Shown here in pieces: positions 1 through 4,686 of a DNA stretch of 5,244 bases. Source of the DNA: Candidatus Cloacimonadota bacterium. Lineage in GTDB: Bacteria; Cloacimonadota; Cloacimonadia; Cloacimonadales; JAJBBL01. Positions within the stretch are counted from its first letter, which is position 1; every line of letters begins with the position of its first letter. Where the stretch lies: NCBI GenBank assembly GCA_020532365.1, contig JAJBBL010000119.1:1-5244 (forward strand). Reading direction: 5' to 3'. Position numbers and translations under genes: made by a program. The notes under the pieces were generated by a model. The model was not told where the DNA came from. It saw only the letters and a list, made by a program, of their open reading frames with translations, and made no database searches.

Positions 1-22
1 CTTCTTCAGTAGATGAGGGGTG

Positions 23-53
23 AAAAACAGGGGGTTAAGTTAGCTCTGTTTTT
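23..53. terminator. possible bidirectional intrinsic terminator
   Basis: AAAAACAG (23-30) is the exact reverse complement of CTGTTTTT (46-53). A G-U pair and a G-C pair (31-32 with 44-45) can extend the stem, leaving an 11-nt loop. The A-tract on one side and T-tract on the other is the form of a bidirectional terminator. All three + strand frames close within the first 23 bases, so a gene ending just left of the window could use it. The GC core is short, so this is only a moderate call. Confidence 0.35.
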
Positions 54-124
54 AAGCTTCGTTGAAAAAAAGGTTGCCAAAAAAGAGATGAAATATTATG
101 TTGCTTTCGTGGGAGAGGAGTATC

Positions 125-139
125 GATTTGAAACAAATC
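125..139. repeat. perfect 6-bp inverted repeat, possible operator or weak hairpin
   Basis: GATTTG-AAA-CAAATC is a perfect inverted repeat with a 3-nt spacer, 71 bp upstream of the start codon at 211. It could be an operator for the downstream gene, or a weak hairpin, since the following bases are pyrimidine-rich. Nothing else supports either role. The rest of 1-210 holds no convincing gene. A 47-codon frame (13-156) is open but has no ribosome binding site. Confidence 0.25.
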
Positions 140-197
140 TTCTTCTTTCCGCTTAATTGGTACGTAAATTGCATTGATATAGCCAGTGTAAAGAGTA

Positions 198-205
198 AAG
201 GAGGG
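198..205 (+). promoter_or_regulatory. strong Shine-Dalgarno site of the FlgD-Ig-like gene
   Basis: AAGGAGGG lies 5 to 6 nt before the ATG at 211, an almost ideal match to the 16S rRNA 3' end. It fixes the start codon of the first gene and shows that this organism uses classical SD-led initiation. Confidence 0.8.
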
Positions 206-210
206 TTATT

Positions 211-621
211 ATGAATAACAAAAAGATGCGGAGCCTGATAGTTGTTCTTGCTATGACATTAGTTCTAACTAATGCATTTGCCGCTGTCACATTCCAAGCG
301 AGAAGTATACAGCTCAATAATAAGTTGCTGTCACTGAAGAGTCAGGAATCAGGATTTTATGCCACTCCTAACCCCTTTGATGATTTTACCATAATCACTG
401 TCCAAGTTAGTAGTGCTATGGAAGGGAGTATTGTCATTAAAGACCTCGAAGGAAACGTAAAGAGAGAATTATTCGACGGTGTTTTTCTACCGGGTACGAA
501 TAACTTTGTCTGGGACGGAACAGATGAGCGTGGAGTACCTTTAAAGCCTGGCAAATACATAGCCGAGCTATTTAACAAGCAGAACTATACTTCTAAGACT
601 ATAATTCTGATTTTGAAGTAA
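211..621 (+). CDS. small exported protein consisting of one FlgD-Ig-like domain
   Basis: This 136-aa protein has a Sec signal peptide: basic N-terminus (K4, K5, R7), hydrophobic core about residues 8-20, and a probable Ala cleavage site near residues 24-25 (NAFA-A). After a linker of about 25 residues, residues 50-135 look like the FlgD Ig-like beta-sandwich that often ends type IX secretion (T9SS) substrates. The signs are a TPNPF motif (52-56), strands ending in IVIKDLEGN (74-82), then WDGTD (101-105), G108, L111, PG (113-114) and KY (115-116). In FCB-group bacteria such a module is normally the last 80-100 residues of a much larger surface protein; here it is nearly the whole mature protein. 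The start is fixed by a strong SD site. The gene appears monocistronic, with a terminator 57 bp after the stop. The cargo or partner is unknown. It could be a small periplasmic or surface structural protein, or the remnant of a larger T9SS substrate. The domain family call is fairly safe; the function is not known. Confidence 0.85.
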   Translation: MNNKKMRSLIVVLAMTLVLTNAFAAVTFQARSIQLNNKLLSLKSQESGFYATPNPFDDFTIITVQVSSAMEGSIVIKDLEGNVKRELFDGVFLPGTNNFVWDGTDERGVPLKPGKYIAELFNKQNYTSKTIILILK

Positions 622-677
622 GGGGCGTCAAGGGCTGTAAAGTTTAGTTGACAATTTGTAAGCAAAGTTTACATTGT

Positions 678-711
678 GAGAGGTAGGCGAGTTGTGCCTA
701 TCTCTCTTTTT
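678..711 (+). terminator. intrinsic terminator of the FlgD-Ig-like gene
   Basis: An 11-bp stem pairs 678-688 (GAGAGGTAGGC) with 696-706 (GCCTATCTCTC) with a single G-U wobble, encloses a 7-nt loop, and is followed directly by TTTTT (707-711). This is a textbook Rho-independent terminator, 57 bp after the stop codon at 619-621. It separates this gene from the lipoprotein-LysM unit. Confidence 0.85.
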
Positions 712-746
712 CATTGTGAGATAAATACCCTTTTATCACTATATTT

Positions 747-763
747 GGTGTGTGACATACACC
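747..763. repeat. 17-bp near-palindrome / short hairpin in the intergenic region
   Basis: GGTGTGT-GAC-ATACACC forms seven pairs, one of them G-U, around a 3-nt centre. It lies 94 bp upstream of the -35 box at 857, between the terminator and the promoter. The near-symmetry could mark a dimeric regulator site. It has no T-tract, so it is not a terminator. It is reported as a structure with unknown role. Confidence 0.3.
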
Positions 764-856
764 CCTTTCTTGAAGTATGAGATCGAGTAGTTGAAGCCTG
801 TTTAGCTGAGTTTGACAGAAATATTTAGAGTTAAGGCTGAAATAGAACAAATATGC

Positions 857-885
857 TTGACAAATTTTCCGTATACACGTAATAA
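857..885 (+). promoter_or_regulatory. sigma-70-type promoter of the lipoprotein-LysM unit
   Basis: A perfect -35 box TTGACA (857-862), an optimal 17-bp spacer and a -10-like TAATAA (880-885) predict transcription starting near 892. That gives a short leader of about 25 nt before the lipoprotein ATG. It is the best promoter match in the window and is placed exactly where the two-gene unit needs one. Confidence 0.7.
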
Positions 886-903
886 AGAAATACAAAGCTA
901 ATT

Positions 904-912
904 AAAGGAGAG
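904..912 (+). promoter_or_regulatory. Shine-Dalgarno site of the lipoprotein gene
   Basis: AAAGGAGAG precedes the ATG at 917 with standard spacing. Together with the consensus-like promoter it suggests an abundantly made protein, as expected for a structural outer-membrane lipoprotein. Confidence 0.75.
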
Positions 913-916
913 CGAT

Positions 917-1162
917 ATGAAGAGTTCACTAAAGTTTGTTGCCATCGGTTTGGCCACACTATCTTTATTTGTTACAGCTTGTTCGACACCACCTCAAACC
1001 GTGAGTCGTGACCAGTATCAGGCAGCCACGAGAGAAGTTAACGAAGCAGATGAAAACGCTGCGAAATCACGCCGTGAGAGAGACGAGCTTGTAAATGAAG
1101 TGTCTCAAAAGGAAGCGGAACTGAAAAGCCTGAAAGAATATGAAAGAGTAATTGGGAATTAG
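917..1162 (+). CDS. small coiled-coil outer-membrane lipoprotein
   Basis: This 81-aa precursor has a type II signal peptide: K2 and K6, a hydrophobic core (residues 7-19), and the lipobox V-T-A-C ending at Cys22, the lipidated residue after cleavage. The +2 residue is Ser, not Asp, which by the E. coli rule favours sorting to the outer membrane. A short Pro-containing linker (STPPQT) leads into a highly charged, Glu/Arg/Lys-rich helix (about residues 30-78) expected to form a coiled coil. Size and design recall Braun's lipoprotein Lpp, but the sequence ends in Gly-Asn rather than the C-terminal Lys that Lpp uses for covalent attachment to peptidoglycan. It could instead act non-covalently or through the LysM protein encoded 8 bp downstream, with which it shares a promoter and terminator. 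The start is set by a strong SD. I do not recognise a named family; the lipoprotein call is secure and the partner role is inferred. Confidence 0.85.
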   Translation: MKSSLKFVAIGLATLSLFVTACSTPPQTVSRDQYQAATREVNEADENAAKSRRERDELVNEVSQKEAELKSLKEYERVIGN

Positions 1163-1168
1163 GGGGAG
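1161..1168 (+). promoter_or_regulatory. Shine-Dalgarno site of the LysM gene overlapping the upstream stop codon
   Basis: The purine run AGGGGGAG begins inside the TAG stop (1160-1162) of the lipoprotein gene and precedes the ATG at 1171. The 8-bp intergenic gap means ribosomes ending on the first gene can start directly on the second, implying coupled and coordinated synthesis. Confidence 0.6.
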
Positions 1169-1170
1169 AG

Positions 1171-2058
1171 ATGAGACAATATATTTTAATATCCTTAATC
1201 GTCGCATTATTACTTCCAATAGCTTTATTTGCACAGTTTACATACCTTAGCGATGAGGAATACAAGCAGCTCAATCGCCAAGAGAGAAAAGTCTATAACC
1301 AAAACCTCGAAGAGGAGTTGATCGCTCTTCAACAACGTAAAGCAGATGCTATTGCGAATGATGTTCAATACAAAAAAGAGATTGAAGAGCTCCGAAATAA
1401 ACTGGCTGAACTCAACGAGGAATACCAAACTGTATACAATCGAATTCTCAATTCATTAGAGATTACTACCGGCGATATCGAAGCAGCCAGACGTAAAATC
1501 GATGAGTTCAAAAGAAATATCGATAACTGGAATAGCCTGTCAGACTCTGAGCTCTGGAAAAATGCAAAAGCTATCAACCAAACAATCGATGAGTATAATA
1601 GCTTCAAACAAACAGCCGCTGCTAAAGCACCTGACTTTAGAAACGACATTGTAGAGCTTGACCGTAAAATAGTTAACCTCGAAGCTAATCTTAAACGTGC
1701 GAGACCTAAATATTACGAAGATAGCTACACAGTTGTAAAAGGTGACTATCTTTCAAAGATTGCAGGTTACAGCTTTATTTATAACGACTCATCAAAGTGG
1801 GGTATTATCTACCGCGCTAACAGAGACCAAATTAAAGATCCTAACGTGATCAAAGTCGACCAAGTACTCAAGATCCCACGTGGCTTACCAGATACTTGGA
1901 AAGTATATAAAGGTGAATGTCTCTGGCGTATCGCTGCTTACCCAGAAGTTTACGGAAAAGGTTCTGAATGGCCACTTATCTACCGTGCCAACCAAGATCA
2001 GATTAAAGATCCTGACCTTATCTACCCGAACCAGATTTTCCGTATTCCAAGAGACTAA
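1171..2058 (+). CDS. exported coiled-coil protein with two C-terminal LysM domains
   Basis: This 295-aa protein is predicted to be periplasmic and to bind peptidoglycan. Residues 1-21 form a Sec signal peptide, with likely cleavage after ALFA (21/22). Residues about 28-180 are charged, helix-rich sequence with heptad-like patterns (for example residues 67-90 and 157-177), indicating a long coiled coil or helical bundle. Two LysM modules follow at about 186-237 and 243-294. Each has the opening Y/W-x-V-x-K-G, a central W-x-I/L-IYRAN-x-DQIKDP block, and a closing Q-x-L/F-x-IPR. They are 57 residues apart and clearly duplicated. The RAN-x-DQIKDP-x-x-I-x-x-x-Q spacing resembles the LysM of E. coli Kbp/YgaU. 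No amidase, peptidase or transglycosylase domain is visible, so a structural or scaffold role is more likely than enzymatic activity. It follows the lipoprotein by 8 bp and ends before a strong terminator, so the two form one unit. Domain calls are confident; the exact role is inferred. Confidence 0.88.
   Translation: MRQYILISLIVALLLPIALFAQFTYLSDEEYKQLNRQERKVYNQNLEEELIALQQRKADAIANDVQYKKEIEELRNKLAELNEEYQTVYNRILNSLEITTGDIEAARRKIDEFKRNIDNWNSLSDSELWKNAKAINQTIDEYNSFKQTAAAKAPDFRNDIVELDRKIVNLEANLKRARPKYYEDSYTVVKGDYLSKIAGYSFIYNDSSKWGIIYRANRDQIKDPNVIKVDQVLKIPRGLPDTWKVYKGECLWRIAAYPEVYGKGSEWPLIYRANQDQIKDPDLIYPNQIFRIPRD
1726..1881 (+). repeat. LysM repeat unit 1
   Basis: Codes residues 186-237 of the LysM protein. 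It shares the IYRAN-x-DQIKDP block with unit 2, 171 bp downstream, and DNA identity is high across that block (1810-1845 versus 1981-2016). Most differences there are third-position changes, so the duplication is old and kept by protein-level selection. Confidence 0.7.
1897..2052 (+). repeat. LysM repeat unit 2
   Basis: Codes residues 243-294 of the LysM protein, the second copy of the tandem pair. It differs from unit 1 in the usual G-D-x-L start, which is G-E-C-L here and includes Cys250, the protein's only cysteine. It ends one residue before the C-terminus. Confidence 0.7.
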
Positions 2059-2091
2059 TAAGTTAATAAATCACAGTAGAATATGAAATTT

Positions 2092-2127
2092 TAGGAAGCT
2101 TCTCCGGAGGCTTCCTATATTTTTATT
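2092..2127 (+). terminator. strong intrinsic terminator of the lipoprotein-LysM unit
   Basis: TAGGAAGC (2092-2099) pairs exactly with GCTTCCTA (2110-2117). Three inner pairs (one U-G, one U-A, one C-G) close a C(UCCG)G loop, which belongs to the unusually stable UNCG tetraloop class. A T-rich tract TATTTTTATT (2118-2127) follows. It is 34 bp after the LysM stop codon and 33 bp before the HD gene's TTG start. Confidence 0.9.
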
Positions 2128-2159
2128 AGACCCAATAAAAAGAACGAAGGTATAAGAGT

Positions 2160-4271
2160 TTGAAAAGAAGCTTAGTGGTTTTTATCATCATAGCCTCACT
2201 GGTTATGACTTATCTGTTCTATATGTTCACCAGAACAAGCTATAACCTTATCGGATATAGCTATAAAGTTGGACAAATAGCCGATAGAGATATTATTGCC
2301 CCCTTCACCTTTTCGGTGAATAAAACGGAAGAGGCTATCGAGAAAGAGAAAGAGAGTATAATGGGCGAGATTGACCCCATCTATTTTATTTCTGACAACA
2401 TAAAATTTGATATCATCCAAAAGCTTGATTCAATTATGGATAGCTTTATACAATACAAAGATGGCGAAGAAGAACAGCTACAACAACATATTTTATCAAA
2501 GTTTGGTATCGACCTCGACCTTGATGTGATTAAGCAGTTTAGAGCTAACAATGTCAGATTAGATGTCTATAGCCATTTGATGAATAATATCTCGAATAAC
2601 TACACTAAAGGGGTCTATGCGTTCGATATTAACCGCGATACGATACAATTAGCCGTCGGTAACGAGATTAAAAATACTAAGGTAAACACCCTTACGAGCT
2701 TAGGAGAATTTAAGACCAAAATCGTCGAAGATTACTCCAAAAGTAGAGGGGCTGAATCGGTTAAACAAATAGCTGATTACCTGTTTGCTCCTAACGTTCT
2801 TTTAGACCAAGAGAGAACAAATCAGGCTATCCAAGACGCGTTTCGACAAATCAACCCGGTGCTCACAGAAGTGTTGGAAAATGAAGAGATAATAAGAAAG
2901 AATAGAAGAGTAACTGAACTCGATTTGAGAAAGTTGGAAGCATTATCTCTCTCCTATAAGGGGCAAGTTGGCAGAAACGAATTCTCTGGACTGATGCTCT
3001 CTGTTATTTCATATTTAATCTACGCTTTAATCTTAGTGTTCACGCTCTACCTCTTCTTCTGTATCCAAATATCAGAACAGATAAAAGACTTTAAACACCA
3101 AATGACCTTCATCCTGTTGCTTCTACTTAATGTCCTGTTCGTCTTTGTTATACGCCTTTTCCCGTCGTCAAACATTCTGATCTTACCGTTTAGTTTTTCT
3201 GTCGTAACGTTTGCCCTGGTGTTTTCACCGGTGGGCGGCTTTATGTTTAGCGTGGTGAGTTATTTTCTTATTCTACCGTTTTTTAACTGGAACGTTTTAG
3301 ATAGCTCGATACTCTTTTTAACCTCGTTTGTGGTTTTGGTGATTATGACCAGGATGAAAGATATGAACGATTTGGTTCCACTTTCGATCTATCTTTTAAT
3401 CACCTTTTTGGTAGTGGTTACGATCGTCTCACTACTGAGCCATATCTCACTTGAAGACTATGGTAAAAACTTGATGAATGGCGCAATCTCAACGTTTATC
3501 TCGATTACTGGTATCATCTTGCTCTCACCAATCATCCAGAAGAAATTAGACCATGCTACGAAAATGATCCTGCTCGAACTCCTGGATACCAATAACCCGC
3601 TGCTGAAAAGATTGGCGGTCGAAACACCGGGCACTTTTCACCATTCTATAACTGTCGGAATACTCGCTGAGAATGCAGCCGAAGCTATAGGCGCAAATCC
3701 ACAGTTAGCACGTGTCGGAAGCTACTACCACGACATAGGTAAGTTAGAAAACCCTCAGATATTTGTTGAAAATAACAGTAAATCTGATGAAATACATAAC
3801 AAGATGGCGCCCTATGAGAGCGCTTCTAATATCAAAAATCACGTTGCAGAAGGGATTGCTTTAGCTAAAAAACATAACTTGCCCCAACAAGTGATCGACA
3901 TAATATCCCAGCATCACGGAGATAGTAGAGTCGCCTACTTCTATAATAAAGCTAAAGAGCAAAATATACCGATAGAAGATGAAAATCACTACCGCTACTA
4001 TGGACCTAAACCCCGAACTAAAGAGGCAGCCCTGGTAATGATTGCAGATATCGTTGAGTCAACCGCTAAGGTTCAAATGCACCAACATACAGAAGAATCA
4101 TTGAAGAAAATCATCAACGATACCGTGCAAAGATTGATCCTGGAAAATCAGCTCTCGGAAGCTCCGATTACCCTTAAAGAGTTGGAAACGGTTAAAAGCT
4201 ATATGCTCCCTATCATTTTGGGAATCTATAGGAAAAGAATTGAATACCCAAAGGATATCGATCAAGAATAA
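2160..4271 (+). CDS. pgpH: PgpH-type 7TM-HD phosphohydrolase (probable c-di-AMP phosphodiesterase)
   Basis: This 703-aa membrane protein has the full PgpH/YqfF layout. An N-terminal anchor (about residues 4-22) leads to an extracytoplasmic 7TMR-HDED domain (about 30-270, opening with VGQIADRDIIAPF). Seven membrane helices follow (about 277-303, 315-333, 338-354, 356-374, 381-397, 406-427, 439-459), then a cytoplasmic HD domain (about 480-650). Probable metal ligands are all present: H495 (in GTFHHS), H524-D525 (in HDIGK), H561, H585-H586 (HHG) and D630. Family members such as Listeria PgpH cleave cyclic di-AMP to pApA with a di-metal centre. That substrate is assumed here, since some related HD proteins act on other cyclic dinucleotides or remain untested. 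The start is TTG at 2160, with a modest GAAGG 9 nt upstream. An in-frame stop at 2136-2138 and no upstream ATG make this the longest start, and it keeps the anchor intact. It heads an operon with ybeY, which it overlaps by 32 bp. No clear promoter is seen just upstream. Confidence 0.93.
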   Translation: MKRSLVVFIIIASLVMTYLFYMFTRTSYNLIGYSYKVGQIADRDIIAPFTFSVNKTEEAIEKEKESIMGEIDPIYFISDNIKFDIIQKLDSIMDSFIQYKDGEEEQLQQHILSKFGIDLDLDVIKQFRANNVRLDVYSHLMNNISNNYTKGVYAFDINRDTIQLAVGNEIKNTKVNTLTSLGEFKTKIVEDYSKSRGAESVKQIADYLFAPNVLLDQERTNQAIQDAFRQINPVLTEVLENEEIIRKNRRVTELDLRKLEALSLSYKGQVGRNEFSGLMLSVISYLIYALILVFTLYLFFCIQISEQIKDFKHQMTFILLLLLNVLFVFVIRLFPSSNILILPFSFSVVTFALVFSPVGGFMFSVVSYFLILPFFNWNVLDSSILFLTSFVVLVIMTRMKDMNDLVPLSIYLLITFLVVVTIVSLLSHISLEDYGKNLMNGAISTFISITGIILLSPIIQKKLDHATKMILLELLDTNNPLLKRLAVETPGTFHHSITVGILAENAAEAIGANPQLARVGSYYHDIGKLENPQIFVENNSKSDEIHNKMAPYESASNIKNHVAEGIALAKKHNLPQQVIDIISQHHGDSRVAYFYNKAKEQNIPIEDENHYRYYGPKPRTKEAALVMIADIVESTAKVQMHQHTEESLKKIINDTVQRLILENQLSEAPITLKELETVKSYMLPIILGIYRKRIEYPKDIDQE
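4230..4236 (+). promoter_or_regulatory. Shine-Dalgarno-like site supporting the TTG start of ybeY
   Basis: AGGAAAA lies inside the 3' end of the HD gene and puts the purine core 6 nt before the TTG at 4240. No ATG or GTG in this frame lies close by, and the residues right after the TTG look like a normal YbeY N-terminus. This site therefore decides the start. Confidence 0.55.
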
Positions 4272-4686
4272 TACAAATCAATACGTCGATATAAGACTCG
4301 TCCAGCAAATATGTGAGTTGATTCTTCAGATTGAGTCGGAGAGTCAAAACGAAGCTGCTGAATTAGGGGTCTGCTTTGTTACCGATGAAGAAATAAGAAA
4401 ACTTAATAAACAGTACTTCGGGAGAGACAAGATTACCGACATACTTAGCTTTGCTTCTGAGTTTGAAGAGGTCAACTATCTGGGAGAACTAATAATTAAT
4501 CTTGACCTGGTAAGTAGATTAGAACAAAAAGCAATATATCAAGAGCTGGTCGCTCTGCTCGTGCACGGAGTGTTACATCTCCTCGGTTACGATCATATAA
4601 ACACTAAAGAAGGGGAGATAATGCGGTCAAAAGAGAAGGTAATAACTAATAAGATTTTGGAGGTTTTGGATCACAATGGAAAGTGA
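4240..4686 (+). CDS. ybeY: endoribonuclease YbeY, 16S rRNA maturation factor
   Basis: This 148-aa cytoplasmic protein is full length for its family (typically about 150-160 aa). The zinc-binding signature H-G-x-L-H-L-x-G-Y-D-H is complete, with H109, H113 and H119 as the three ligands. The other conserved block, LNKQYFGRDKITDILSF (residues 55-71), corresponds to the family's LN-x-x-YR-x-x-D-x-x-TDVLSF, with Phe in place of the usual Arg. YbeY proteins are single-strand endoribonucleases needed for correct 16S rRNA 3'-end processing and late 70S quality control. Translation starts at TTG, within the last 32 bp of the HD gene and in another frame, so it is probably coupled to that gene. The stop codon lies 11 bp into the following CNNM gene. 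The ybeY neighbour phoH, common in other bacteria, is absent from the window. Confidence 0.95.
   Translation: MNTQRISIKNNTNQYVDIRLVQQICELILQIESESQNEAAELGVCFVTDEEIRKLNKQYFGRDKITDILSFASEFEEVNYLGELIINLDLVSRLEQKAIYQELVALLVHGVLHLLGYDHINTKEGEIMRSKEKVITNKILEVLDHNGK
4659..4663 (+). promoter_or_regulatory. Shine-Dalgarno site of the CNNM gene inside ybeY
   Basis: GGAGG, within the ybeY 3' end, lies 12 nt before the ATG at 4676. That spacing is longer than usual, so initiation may depend partly on ribosomes finishing ybeY 11 bp downstream of the ATG. Confidence 0.5.

Noticed and set aside
13..156. A 47-codon + strand frame starting at ATG 13, or a 22-codon one from ATG 88
   Set aside because: No ribosome binding site precedes ATG 13, the 5' part overlaps a terminator-like inverted repeat, and the peptide shows no recognisable motif. 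It looks like chance in a non-coding stretch.
128..183. Candidate promoters for the first gene (TTGAAA-N18-CTTAAT at 128-157; TTGGTA-N15-TATAGC at 157-183)
   Set aside because: Each matches consensus only partly or with poor spacing, and neither stands out from the AT-rich background, so no promoter was annotated.
357..578. A minus-strand frame opposite the FlgD-Ig-like gene
   Set aside because: It is the shadow of a gene with a clear signal peptide, domain motifs and SD.
698..895. A 65-codon minus-strand frame in the intergenic region
   Set aside because: It begins with TTG without an SD sequence, covers both the promoter at 857-885 and the terminator arm, and its Cys/Leu/Phe-rich product resembles translated AT-rich non-coding DNA.
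1038..1649. Three minus-strand frames antisense to the lipoprotein and LysM genes
   Set aside because: They lie opposite well-supported genes with signal peptides and coiled coils, have no start signals, and give low-complexity hydrophobic products.
1880..2086. A 68-codon + strand frame overlapping the second LysM module
   Set aside because: It is an alternate frame within conserved LysM coding sequence and lacks motifs or a ribosome binding site.
2196..2420. A minus-strand frame opposite the start of the HD gene
   Set aside because: It is antisense to the conserved N-terminal anchor and 7TMR-HDED opening of the HD protein, and no start signal or motif was seen.
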